64,000 nt of DNA from an uncultured Eubacteriales bacterium (GTDB lineage: Bacteria > Bacillota > Clostridia > Peptostreptococcales > Anaerovoracaceae): NCBI GenBank assembly GCA_910583765.1, contig CAJTYS010000018.1, positions 10,816 through 74,815 on the forward strand. The letters are read 5' to 3'. Of this stretch, positions 8,940-17,123 are shown one piece after another. The notes beneath the pieces are model-generated. The model had not been told where the DNA came from, made no database searches, and was given only the letters and a program-made list of their open reading frames with translations. Every line of letters begins with the position of its first letter. The stretch's first letter is position 1. Both the position numbers and the translations under genes were made by a program.

Positions 8940-9329
8940 TTACTTTCTTTTTGCTTCTTTTGGGGTCACGCAGATGCCCTTTGCCCGGCACACGATGATC
9001 GGCTCGTCCAGGAAGTCCGCAGCAGAAGGGCTGATATCCGGTCTCGCGGCTACCACTTTCTTGGCCACGAACTCCATTTTCCTAGAGGTGTTGCCCATTT
9101 CCGTGATTTCCCCATAAGCCTCGATGTAATCCCCAGCATAAGTAGGCGCCAGGAATTCCACCTCATCATAGCGCAGGAACAATCCCTCGTCTCCGTCCGC
9201 TTTGATCAAAAGTTCCGTTGCCACATCGCCGAACAAATGCACCATGTGCGCGCCATCCACCAGGCTCCCGCCATAGTGGGCGTCCTTGTGTGACATTCTC
9301 AGTCTTATGGTTGAAGTGATTTTTTCCAT
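8940..9329 (-). CDS. kal: 3-aminobutyryl-CoA ammonia-lyase
   Basis: Deaminates L-3-aminobutyryl-CoA to crotonyl-CoA and ammonia, a late step of lysine fermentation. The 129-residue protein is a single hotdog fold, with the family-like stretches MSHKDAHYGG, DGAHMVHLFGDVATEL and FLRYDEVEFLAPTYAGD. The start has AAGGAG 9 bases upstream. The gene is separated from the other pathway genes and diverges from the sigma-54 activator. A sigma-54 promoter lies in the shared upstream region. In known clusters kal usually sits beside kce and kdd; here kce is absent. Confidence 0.88.
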   Translation of the reverse strand: MEKITSTIRLRMSHKDAHYGGSLVDGAHMVHLFGDVATELLIKADGDEGLFLRYDEVEFLAPTYAGDYIEAYGEITEMGNTSRKMEFVAKKVVAARPDISPSAADFLDEPIIVCRAKGICVTPKEAKRK

Positions 9330-9367
9330 GATTTCATTCTCCTTTTTTTCATTGATACATTATTTAA

Positions 9368-9396
9368 TTGCAAAACCTATGCCAATAGTATATCAT
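9368..9396 (+). promoter_or_regulatory. Candidate sigma-A promoter of the sigma-54 activator gene
   Basis: TTGCAA, 17 bases, TATCAT on the plus strand. It overlaps the kal sigma-54 promoter on the other strand, so occupancy of one could affect the other. Confidence 0.4.
9369..9384 (-). promoter_or_regulatory. Sigma-54 promoter of kal
   Basis: On the minus strand the sequence is TGGCAT-N5-TTGCA, with the invariant GG and GC at the right distance. It lies about 40 bases before the kal start codon. Match to the -24/-12 consensus is near perfect. Confidence 0.85.
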
Positions 9397-9412
9397 TGAA
9401 ATAAGCCAATGG

Positions 9413-9425
9413 GTGAACCGATTTC
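9413..9425 (-). promoter_or_regulatory. Candidate upstream activator site for the Kdd-like regulator
   Basis: On the minus strand GAAATCGGTTCAC matches GAAAACGGTTCAC at 11604-11616, upstream of kdd, in 12 of 13 positions. It lies about 30 bases upstream of the kal -24 element and between the kal and regulator genes. The repeated association with sigma-54 promoters suggests binding by the activator encoded at 9454. Confidence 0.5.
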
Positions 9426-9453
9426 GCATCGCTAAAAAAGGAGTGAACAGATT

Positions 9454-11526
9454 ATGTATCAGAATTATGGGATGGAACGAGTGATGGAGCCAAAGCAGGT
9501 GCTGCCCACTTCTGCGTGGAAAGTGGACAATAACAGGGAGATTTTCCCCTGGGAAATGCGCATCAGCATCAAGCGGATCCATATAGAAGGCACCAGCTTC
9601 CGGCAGATTTCCATGGAAGCCAATCATAACGAGGAGATCATAAAAGAAAAGATCATGGACATTGTCATCAAGCGGGGGAAGCTCCATAATCCAGTGACGG
9701 ACACAGGCGGGCTGCTGTATGGGACCGTGGAGGAGATTGGCGGTCAGTACCGAAACCCCAAGGACTTGGAGGTGGGGGAAGAAGTCCTCTGCAACGCGTC
9801 TTTGGCCACTCTGCCCATTTACATCAGCAGGATCACGAAGGTTGACATGGCCTATACCCAGGTAGAGGCAGAGGGTTACGCCATTGTGACAGACGGGGTT
9901 CCCGTGGTGCGCAGGCCAGGAGGAGTTCCTGTGGATCTGCTGCTGTTCACCTTTAACGAATCAGGGACCATCTACCGAGTCAGCACGGCCGCGGAGGGAA
10001 AACGGCGGTTTTTAGTGGTGGGAAACAATCTGATGATGAATCTGCTGTTCGGTTACACCATCCGCACAGTGGCTGGCAAAGATGCGGAGATCATCTGCCT
10101 GTTTGATGAAAAGACGGACATGGTGGTAAAAGGAAAGTCCATTGACCAGCTGATGGAGCTGGTGTTCACAGAGATCCATTACGTGAATATCCTAAAGCCC
10201 ATGGACTGTCTCAGCAGGTTCAATGGGGAAAATCTGGTGGACCTTTCTGTGAACTGCGCGGACATCCCTGGAGCGGAAACCATCAACATTTTAGCCACCA
10301 GATCCGGAGGGACGGTGATTTTCGCCAATTTGATCAGCAATTACAATATTGCTCTTTACATCACGGAATCCGTTTCCCGCCAACTGGACATTCGGTGCGC
10401 GGACGGCTATCTGGAGGCTTATGACAAATTCGACATTCAGCTGGTGAAAGAGCTGGCTCCTTTCCTGGAGCAGGCAGTGACCACAAGGGAACGGACCAGG
10501 CCCGCGCAAGATGAAAAAAGCAGGGAAGAGCGGCTCTTCGACGCGTCAGGATATAAGAGCAGTCTGGCGGAAGATTTTGTGTCAGAAAGCAGGGCCATGG
10601 CCGCTGTTTTAGATGAAATCATCAGCGTTTCCAAGTATGACTGCAACGTGCTGATCACTGGAGACACAGGGGTGGGAAAAGAAAAGGTGGCCAATATCAT
10701 ACAGAAAAACAGCAGCAGGAAGATGCAGCCTTTTGTGAAAATCAACTGCGCGTCCATTTCTCCGAATCTCATTGAATCAGAGTTTTTCGGCTATGAAAAA
10801 GGGGCTTTCACAGGCGCCAACGCTGCAGGAAAAAAAGGATATTTCGAGACCGCGGACAATGGGGTGATCTTTCTGGATGAAGTGGGCGAGCTGCCCCTGG
10901 ATATCCAGGCCAAGCTGCTGCGGGTCATTCAGGACGGCGAGTTTTTTCGGGTAGGAGGCAGCACGCCGGTGAAAACCAATGTGCGCATCTTGTCTGCCAC
11001 TAATCGGGACCTGGAAGGGTTCATCGAAGAAAAGCTCTTTCGGCGGGACCTTTACTATAGGCTCAACGTGTTTCCCATTAAAGTGCCGCCCCTCAGCAAG
11101 CGAAAGGCCGATATCCCGCCGCTGATCCGCCACTTTATCAGGGATTACTGCGAAAAATTCGGGATCCAGCGGAGCATTGATGATGACGCGGTGGATTATC
11201 TGCGGCAGTGTGAGTGGCCGGGAAATATCCGAGAGCTGGAGAATGTGGTGCAGAGGCTGCTGATTTCCTGTAAAGACGAGCGCATCACAGTGCTGGACGT
11301 GATGAAAGAGCTCCATGGTGACATGATGGAGACTTCCTCCTTTGAATTGAACGAAGAGCAGGCGGGCGGAGAAATGAACTTGGATCTGGAGCAAATGGTC
11401 AGTAATTTTGAAAAGAATATCATCCGTTATGCCTGTGAAAAGCACGGTTCCACCCGAAAAGCCGCCAAAGCTATTGGGATCAGCCAGACCCAGCTGGTGC
11501 GGAAAAAAAAGAAATATGAACTTTAG
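9454..11526 (+). CDS. Sigma-54-dependent activator with a Kdd-like sensor domain
   Basis: Predicted enhancer-binding activator of the lysine fermentation genes. Residues 1-335 are a paralogue of the enzyme encoded at 11794: both have P-K-x-VLP and DNN-x-EI near the start, KLHNPVTDTGGLLYGTVEE against KHKNPWTGSGGMLIGTVKE, and an ILAT/ILAC...GTV stretch near the end. The nucleotide-binding loop has decayed to VVGNNLMMN from VVIGGGGKSG, so catalysis is unlikely. Next come an AAA+ domain with GDTGVGKE (about 402), GAFTGA (about 449, the sigma-54 contact) and GVIFLDEVGEL (about 470), and a C-terminal Fis-type helix-turn-helix (about 655-690). No PAS or receiver domain is present. AAGGAG precedes the start. 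Sensing of 3,5-diaminohexanoate or a related intermediate is inferred. Confidence 0.92.
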   Translation: MYQNYGMERVMEPKQVLPTSAWKVDNNREIFPWEMRISIKRIHIEGTSFRQISMEANHNEEIIKEKIMDIVIKRGKLHNPVTDTGGLLYGTVEEIGGQYRNPKDLEVGEEVLCNASLATLPIYISRITKVDMAYTQVEAEGYAIVTDGVPVVRRPGGVPVDLLLFTFNESGTIYRVSTAAEGKRRFLVVGNNLMMNLLFGYTIRTVAGKDAEIICLFDEKTDMVVKGKSIDQLMELVFTEIHYVNILKPMDCLSRFNGENLVDLSVNCADIPGAETINILATRSGGTVIFANLISNYNIALYITESVSRQLDIRCADGYLEAYDKFDIQLVKELAPFLEQAVTTRERTRPAQDEKSREERLFDASGYKSSLAEDFVSESRAMAAVLDEIISVSKYDCNVLITGDTGVGKEKVANIIQKNSSRKMQPFVKINCASISPNLIESEFFGYEKGAFTGANAAGKKGYFETADNGVIFLDEVGELPLDIQAKLLRVIQDGEFFRVGGSTPVKTNVRILSATNRDLEGFIEEKLFRRDLYYRLNVFPIKVPPLSKRKADIPPLIRHFIRDYCEKFGIQRSIDDDAVDYLRQCEWPGNIRELENVVQRLLISCKDERITVLDVMKELHGDMMETSSFELNEEQAGGEMNLDLEQMVSNFEKNIIRYACEKHGSTRKAAKAIGISQTQLVRKKKKYEL

Positions 11527-11598
11527 CGGTTTGAAATGGTCGGTCCCCACTGCGGGGAGCCGGCTATTTTTTCGCTATGGGATCAGGTATAAAACGGC

Positions 11599-11646
11599 GA
11601 ACTGAAAACGGTTCACATAAATTTGGATTTGAGTAAAAAACGGTTC
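11599..11646. promoter_or_regulatory. Candidate upstream activator sites for kdd
   Basis: Two copies of an ACGGTTC motif lie 50-100 bases upstream of the kdd sigma-54 promoter. The first (11599-11614) is an inverted repeat, GAAC-N8-GTTC, and includes the GAAAACGGTTCAC form shared with the kal region. The second is AACGGTTC at 11639-11646. Position and sharing fit binding by the adjacent activator. Confidence 0.5.
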
Positions 11647-11698
11647 GATTTTAGATGAGAAAAAACAGAAAACCTGTAATTTTCAATAAATAGCAAAC

Positions 11699-11714
11699 TG
11701 GCACGCTGCTTGCA
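11699..11714 (+). promoter_or_regulatory. Sigma-54 promoter of kdd and possibly the downstream kam genes
   Basis: TGGCAC-N5-TTGCA is a full consensus -24/-12 element. Transcription would start near 11725, leaving a leader of about 70 bases before the kdd ribosome binding site (AGGAGG). Confidence 0.92.
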
Positions 11715-11793
11715 ATATATTAGGGTAACTATGCCGGCCGCATATCAATTGGATTTTATGACACTTTATTGATTTTTCAGGAGGAACGATATT

Positions 11794-12825
11794 ATGAAAA
11801 AAGGATGCCCTTACGGAACACATAGAGTTATTTCACCAAAAGGCGTGTTGCCACAGCCCGCGGACGTGATCGACAACAATATGGAAATTTATGATAACGA
11901 GGTGCTCATCGATGTGAAGACCTTGAACGTGGACTCTGCTTCTTTTACGGAAATCGAAAAGAGAGCAGGCGGAGACGTAGAGGAAATCAAGAAGATCATG
12001 ATGGGGATCGTTGAAAAGGCTGGAAAGCACAAGAACCCGTGGACTGGTTCCGGCGGCATGCTCATCGGAACAGTCAAAGAGGTTGGACCTGCTTACGTAG
12101 GCGACCTGAAGCCAGGAGACAAAATCGCTACGTTAGTTTCTCTGTCCCTGACTCCGCTGGTGATCGAAGAGATCCACGAAATCAGACCAGACATCGACCA
12201 GGTGGACATCACTGGCCAGGCCATTCTCTTCCAGAGCGGGATCTATGCCAAATTGCCTGACGACATGCCGGAAGGACTGGCCCTTTCCGCATTGGACGTA
12301 GCCGGCGCGCCGGCCCAGACCGCGAAGCTGGTAAAACCAGGAGACACCGTAGTTGTCATCGGCGGCGGCGGAAAATCCGGATTGCTCTGTCTTTATGAAG
12401 CAAAGAAGAGGGCTGGCGTGACAGGAAAAGTCATTTGCGTGGGCGGCTCTCCAAAGTCCACCAACAGAGCCAAGAGCCTGGATCTGGCGGACGAATACTT
12501 TGCCTTTGACGCCACGGACGCTGTAGGCATGTACAACAAGATCATGGAACTGACAGATGGACAGCTGGCGGACATTGTCATCAACTGCGTGAATATTGAG
12601 AACACGGAAATGGCGTCCATTCTGGCATGCAAAGACAATGGCACGGTTTATTTCTTCTCCATGGCCACCAGCTTCACCAAGGCTGCCCTGGGAGCGGAAG
12701 GCGTTGGAAAAGACGTGAACATGATCGTTGGGAACGGATACACCAAGGGCCATGCGGAAATCACGCTGCAGGTGCTGCGGGAGAGTGAGGCTTTGCGCAA
12801 TTTATTCGCCGAAATGTACGCTTAG
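11794..12825 (+). CDS. kdd: L-erythro-3,5-diaminohexanoate dehydrogenase
   Basis: Oxidative deamination of 3,5-diaminohexanoate to 3-keto-5-aminohexanoate with NAD(P), the third step of lysine fermentation. The 343-residue protein starts with PYGTHRVISPKGVLPQPA and has a Rossmann motif VVIGGGGKSGLL near 188. It belongs to an alcohol-dehydrogenase-like fold but lacks the usual zinc cysteine set. A strong AGGAGG lies before the ATG, and a sigma-54 promoter lies 80 bases upstream. Its neighbours (activator paralogue before it, kamA and the aminomutase genes after it) agree with the assignment. Confidence 0.93.
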   Translation: MKKGCPYGTHRVISPKGVLPQPADVIDNNMEIYDNEVLIDVKTLNVDSASFTEIEKRAGGDVEEIKKIMMGIVEKAGKHKNPWTGSGGMLIGTVKEVGPAYVGDLKPGDKIATLVSLSLTPLVIEEIHEIRPDIDQVDITGQAILFQSGIYAKLPDDMPEGLALSALDVAGAPAQTAKLVKPGDTVVVIGGGGKSGLLCLYEAKKRAGVTGKVICVGGSPKSTNRAKSLDLADEYFAFDATDAVGMYNKIMELTDGQLADIVINCVNIENTEMASILACKDNGTVYFFSMATSFTKAALGAEGVGKDVNMIVGNGYTKGHAEITLQVLRESEALRNLFAEMYA

Positions 12826-12832
12826 GCTTGTT

Positions 12833-12934
12833 AAAATCTTCCCTGGCGTTGTTGCTGCGTCCGGCATCCGTACTCACGTACTATGGGTACGCTCCGTGCG
12901 GCTGCCGGGCTTGCGCCTAGCCAGGAAAGATTTT
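12833..12934. repeat. Long imperfect palindrome, copy 1 of an intergenic repeat
   Basis: Nested pairing: AAAATCTT with AAGATTTT at the ends, CCTGGC with GCCAGG, and CCGGCA with TGCCGG inside. The core 12874-12909 recurs at 13004-13039 with few changes. It fills most of the kdd-kamA gap and could be a REP- or MITE-like unit, a terminator or an RNA-processing site. Confidence 0.6.
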
Positions 12935-12980
12935 TCCTGCGCCTAAGCTGGGAACAGCATCTTGAAAATGAATTTTACGA

Positions 12981-13047
12981 GTTGTTGTGTTCGGCAGATC
13001 TGTTCACGTACTATTAGGTACGCTCCGTGCGGCTGCCGGACTGCGCG
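12981..13047. repeat. Copy 2 of the kdd-kamA intergenic repeat
   Basis: Shares the GTTGTTG start, CGGCA arm and the 36-base core (TCACGTACTAT, GGTACGCTCCGTGCGGCTGC, CGG) with copy 1. The outer arms are less well conserved. No gene was seen in 12826-13128. Confidence 0.6.
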
Positions 13048-13128
13048 CAGTATGTTGAAAAATGATTTTAGTTTATCTCTGAAGGGGAGCCGCTGGAGCT
13101 GGCTCTATTGTGAAAAGGAGAGAAGGTA

Positions 13129-14391
13129 ATGAGTAATATTAGAAATTGGAAGGATGTCGCCTTATGGAAGGATGTGACGGATGAGCAGTGGAACGATTGG
13201 CACTGGCAGGTGGCCAACCGGCTGACCACTGTGGATCAGATCGCTCAGGTGGTGAATCTGACGGATCAGGAAAAGGAAGATATCGCTCAGGTCATGAATG
13301 GCTTTCGGGTAGGGATCACGCCGTACTACGCTTCCCTCATGGATCCGGATGATCCGAGATGTCCTGTGCGGATGCAGGCGGTGCCGGTGCTCCAGGAAAT
13401 GCACCAGGACGCAGCTGACATGGCTGACCCGCTCCACGAGGATGAGGATTCACCGGCTCCGGGGCTGACTCACCGCTATCCGGACAGGGTGCTGTTCCTC
13501 ATAACGGACCAGTGCTCCATGTACTGCAGGCACTGCACCAGGAGAAGGCTGGCCGGGGAAACGGACGGAGCCAGGAGCAGGGAAGACATTGACGCGTGCA
13601 TCGAATACATCAGGAAAACGCCAGTGGTAAGGGACGTGCTGCTGTCAGGCGGCGACTGCCTGTGCGTGGAAGACGATGTTTTGGAATACATCATCAGCGA
13701 ACTGCGCAAGATCGATCACGTGGAGATCGTCAGGCTGGGCTCCAGGACTCCGGTGGTCATGCCAATGCGTATCACAGACAAATTGTGCGACATGCTGAAA
13801 AAGTACCATCCAATCTGGCTTAACACCCATTTCAACCATTCCAAGGAAATGACGCCGCAGGCAGCGGAAGCCTGCCGGAAACTGGCGGACGCTGGAATCC
13901 CTCTGGGCAACCAGTCTGTGCTGCTGCGTGGAGTCAACGATTGTCCGCACATCATGCGGGACTTGGTGCATGATCTGGTGAAAAACAGAGTCAGGCCGTA
14001 CTACATTTACCAGTGCGACTTGTCCCTGGGCATCGGTCATTTCAGAACCACGGTTTCCAAAGGAATCGAAATCATCGAAGGGCTGCGGGGTCATACCTCT
14101 GGCTATGCGGTGCCGACCTTTGTGGTGGACGCTCCGGGCGGCGGCGGCAAGACTCCAGTAATGCCGCAGTATGTGATTTCCCAGACACCGCACAAGGTGA
14201 TCCTGCGAAACTACGAAGGCGTGATCACCACGTACACAGAACCGCAGCATCAGGAAGAACTTCCATGCACCTGCGACTACTGCACGGGAAAGAAAGAATA
14301 TCATTATGAAGGCGTGGCAGGATTGGCCCAGGGCGAACGGATGGCCATGGAACCGCAAGGCCTGCTGCGGCACGAGAGAAACAAGAAATAA
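13129..14391 (+). CDS. kamA: L-lysine 2,3-aminomutase
   Basis: Radical SAM, PLP-dependent enzyme that converts L-lysine to L-beta-lysine, the first step of the pathway. The iron-sulfur motif CSMYCRHC lies near residue 128. The PLP lysine is in APGGGGKTP near 339. The zinc-site cysteines are in CTCDYC near 381. At 420 residues the length is typical. AAAAGGAG precedes the start. The gene follows kdd after a 303-base gap filled by palindromic repeats, so it may have its own transcript or be read through from the kdd promoter. No sigma-54 promoter was seen in that gap. Confidence 0.96.
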   Translation: MSNIRNWKDVALWKDVTDEQWNDWHWQVANRLTTVDQIAQVVNLTDQEKEDIAQVMNGFRVGITPYYASLMDPDDPRCPVRMQAVPVLQEMHQDAADMADPLHEDEDSPAPGLTHRYPDRVLFLITDQCSMYCRHCTRRRLAGETDGARSREDIDACIEYIRKTPVVRDVLLSGGDCLCVEDDVLEYIISELRKIDHVEIVRLGSRTPVVMPMRITDKLCDMLKKYHPIWLNTHFNHSKEMTPQAAEACRKLADAGIPLGNQSVLLRGVNDCPHIMRDLVHDLVKNRVRPYYIYQCDLSLGIGHFRTTVSKGIEIIEGLRGHTSGYAVPTFVVDAPGGGGKTPVMPQYVISQTPHKVILRNYEGVITTYTEPQHQEELPCTCDYCTGKKEYHYEGVAGLAQGERMAMEPQGLLRHERNKK

Positions 14392-14448
14392 AACAGGAAC
14401 AAGGCCGAAGAACGCCTGATTTCCATGAAAACAAGGAGGGAGCACGTC

Positions 14449-15465
14449 ATGGGCCTGCTGCAGGAACTTTCAACAAAATATAAACGCTTATCCATCGTGG
14501 GAATGGCAAAGAACGCAGGCAAGACCACTGCTCTCAATTATTTGATCGAGGAAGCCATGGACGAAGGCCTGGTCTTGGGGATCACGTCCACGGGAAGGGA
14601 CGGGGAAAGCACAGACTTGGTCACAGGAACGGAAAAGCCTCGGGTCTTTCTGGATACGGACACCATCGTCTCTGTGCCCGAGCAATTGTACGAATTGGCA
14701 GAAGCGGGGCTGGAGATCATGCGAATGACATCATACAACACCTCCCTTGGCCGGCTGATGATCTGTCGGGTGGCGGACAGCGGCTACGTGCAGATCGCCG
14801 GGCCGGTGATAACCACGGAACACAAAAAACTGTGCGGGGAAATGCTTGACATGGGGGCGGAGCTCATCCTCATCGATGGCGCGGTGGATCGAAAATCCAT
14901 CGCTTCCCCGGACACCTCCGATGCCATTATTTTATCCACCGGGGCCGTCCTTTCTCGGAACATGAAAAAAGTGGTGGAGGAAACGGTTCACATCGCTCGA
15001 ACATACAGGCTTCCCTGTCTGGAAGAAGGCCAGACGCATTTACTTATTAACGAGGAAAAAGAGAACGATAAGATCATGCTCATAGAAAATGGAAAGTCCC
15101 GGAAGCTGGATTTGAAGACAGGATTGGGCGCTGGACGCTATCTGGATCAGGAGATCACGGAAAGCACAGAGGCGGTCTACATTCCAGGCGCTTTTACCAA
15201 GAGTGTGATCGAAGAGATCCATCCGGCCAAACGCAAGGCAGTCACGTTCATTTTAAAGGACCCGACAAAGATTTTTTTAGACGCGGTCACCTGGCAGCAG
15301 ATGGTCAAAAAGGGGCTGAAGGTCAAGGTGCTGAAAAACATCGAGATCGCGGCTATCACCGTCAACCCATATGCGCCAGCGGGATACGGATTTGACCGCC
15401 ATGCCCTGTTGGATTCGGTCCAGCAGGCTCTGCCGGATATTCCGGTGATCGACGTGATGCTGTAG
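14449..15465 (+). CDS. kamB: KamB-like P-loop accessory protein of lysine 5,6-aminomutase
   Basis: Conserved neighbour of kamD/kamE in lysine fermenters, thought to help maintain or reactivate the B12-dependent aminomutase; this role is only partly established as far as I know. A P-loop, GMAKNAGKTTALN, lies near the N-terminus (about 18-30), and LILIDGAVDRKS further on resembles a Walker B region. The start was set at 14449 because AAGGAGG lies about 9 bases upstream; an in-frame ATG at 14425 has no such site. It sits 17 bases before the MutS-like gene and reads as part of one operon. The symbol follows the usual cluster naming and should be treated as tentative. Confidence 0.75.
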   Translation: MGLLQELSTKYKRLSIVGMAKNAGKTTALNYLIEEAMDEGLVLGITSTGRDGESTDLVTGTEKPRVFLDTDTIVSVPEQLYELAEAGLEIMRMTSYNTSLGRLMICRVADSGYVQIAGPVITTEHKKLCGEMLDMGAELILIDGAVDRKSIASPDTSDAIILSTGAVLSRNMKKVVEETVHIARTYRLPCLEEGQTHLLINEEKENDKIMLIENGKSRKLDLKTGLGAGRYLDQEITESTEAVYIPGAFTKSVIEEIHPAKRKAVTFILKDPTKIFLDAVTWQQMVKKGLKVKVLKNIEIAAITVNPYAPAGYGFDRHALLDSVQQALPDIPVIDVML

Positions 15466-15482
15466 GGAGGAGGGAAGGCATT

Positions 15483-17111
15483 ATGGGAAGACGGCTGGCA
15501 AACGCCAAGACTCGGAGCGAAACCGGACTGGATTATGTGATTTCCGGCATTGACCTGAGCACTCCCTTTGGCAAAAAGCTGATCCAGGAAAAGAACCCTT
15601 TTTTTCCTGGTGAGGAAGCTTTGCTGCGGCGAGAACTGGATAAGATCGAAGACATGATGGCCCTGGCAGAAGCGGAAAAACATTCTATCGACATCCTTCA
15701 GGAAACATTTATGGAAATGAAGGACTGCAGCTTTACCATAGAGCGGAGCAAGGCAGCTGTTCTGACTGTAGTGGAGATCTTTGAAGTGAAAAGCCTCCTG
15801 CTGCAGATGAGGAAAATCCGAGAACTGTTCGCAGACGCAGGGCTGCCCGCTGAGTTTCAGCTGGAGGACACGGAAGAGCTGCTGGACGCGCTGGATCCTC
15901 GGGGCGACAGGCTCAACACCTTTTACATCTACGATGAATTTTCACCAGCCCTGGGGGACATGCGGAGAAGAAAGACCGAGATCGAGAGGGGCATCCGCAG
16001 GGAGAATAAAGCCAAAAGGCAGGAATTGAAAGAACGGTACGGGATCAATTTGACACCAAAGTTTGAACTAGCGGTGCAAAAATCTAATGATGAAAGTATA
16101 AAAATGATTCGAGAGATCCCAGATCTGGAGCAGTCGGAAGAAGATTACATGCAGGTGATCTTCACTCTGAAAAAAACGGAACAGGTTTATCGGCTCCTGG
16201 GGGAAATGGAAGTTTTGAACCAGCAGATCGAGGAAGAAGAGGACCAAGTCAGGGCAAATTTGTCCCAAACCATATCTCGCTATGAAACGCCTCTTTTAGA
16301 AAATTGCCGCAGACTGGGAGAGCTGGATATTTCCTTGTCAAAAGCCCTTTATGCGAAAAAGCATCGCTGTGTGAAGCCGGAGATCACAGAGGAACACATG
16401 GTGTGGTTTGAAGAGGGACGGCATTTGAAAGTGGAGGATGTGCTGCTTTCCAAGGGCAAGCCTTATTGTCCGGTGAGCATCCGCCTGGAGGACGGCGTGA
16501 CTTGCATCACTGGCGCGAACATGGGAGGCAAGACTGTTTCCTTAAAGCTGGTGGGGCTCGTCGCCATGCTGACCCAGTACGGCTTCTTCGTTCCCGCTGA
16601 CCGAGCAGTGGTTGGACTATCTAATTACATGCAGATCCTCATCGGAGACAGCCAGTCCGTGGAACGGGGACTTTCCAGCTTTGGCAGTGAAATGGAAGAG
16701 CTGAAGGAAATACTGGACAACAGCAAAGACCGGTCCCTGCTCTTGATCGATGAAATCGCCAGCGGCACCAATCCTGTGGAGGGGCTGGCGCTTACAAGGA
16801 GCCTGGTGGATCATTTGAAAGAGAGGGCTTACATCAGTCTGATCACCACCCACTTTGAAACGGTCACAGAGGATGAGGATGTGAGCAACATGCAGGTAAT
16901 GGGCCTGGCGAACGCGGATTTTTCCCTTTTGGACCGAGAGATCAGGTACGCCAATCGAAAAGAGCGGATCGACATTATTTCAAAATACATGGATTACCGC
17001 CTGCAAAAGGTGGAACGCCAGAGTGAAATACCCAAAGATGCCCTGAATATCGCCAAAATGCTGGGAATCAGCAGCGATATCATTAAGCGGGCAAAGGACT
17101 ATATCAAGTAA
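15483..17111 (+). CDS. kamC: KamC-like MutS-family ATPase of the lysine aminomutase operon
   Basis: MutS-type ATPase without mismatch-recognition domains, 542 residues. A helical lever region (about 60-290) is followed by the ATPase domain with TGANMGGKTVSLK (Walker A, about 340) and LLLIDEIASGTNP (Walker B, about 420), then TTHFETV. The family found beside kamD/kamE is proposed to act with KamB on the adenosylcobalamin enzyme rather than in DNA repair; this is inferred from context. It has an AGGAGG site and lies 12 bases before kamD. Confidence 0.8.
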   Translation: MGRRLANAKTRSETGLDYVISGIDLSTPFGKKLIQEKNPFFPGEEALLRRELDKIEDMMALAEAEKHSIDILQETFMEMKDCSFTIERSKAAVLTVVEIFEVKSLLLQMRKIRELFADAGLPAEFQLEDTEELLDALDPRGDRLNTFYIYDEFSPALGDMRRRKTEIERGIRRENKAKRQELKERYGINLTPKFELAVQKSNDESIKMIREIPDLEQSEEDYMQVIFTLKKTEQVYRLLGEMEVLNQQIEEEEDQVRANLSQTISRYETPLLENCRRLGELDISLSKALYAKKHRCVKPEITEEHMVWFEEGRHLKVEDVLLSKGKPYCPVSIRLEDGVTCITGANMGGKTVSLKLVGLVAMLTQYGFFVPADRAVVGLSNYMQILIGDSQSVERGLSSFGSEMEELKEILDNSKDRSLLLIDEIASGTNPVEGLALTRSLVDHLKERAYISLITTHFETVTEDEDVSNMQVMGLANADFSLLDREIRYANRKERIDIISKYMDYRLQKVERQSEIPKDALNIAKMLGISSDIIKRAKDYIK

Positions 17112-17123
17112 AGGAGAAACAGG

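Noticed and set aside
9454..10460. Separate second kdd gene
   Set aside because: The frame continues without stop into the AAA+ domain, and the nucleotide-binding loop is lost, so it is a sensor domain rather than an enzyme.
12844..12856. TGGCGTTGTTGC as a sigma-54 promoter for kamA
   Set aside because: The distance between the GG and GC elements is four bases too short.
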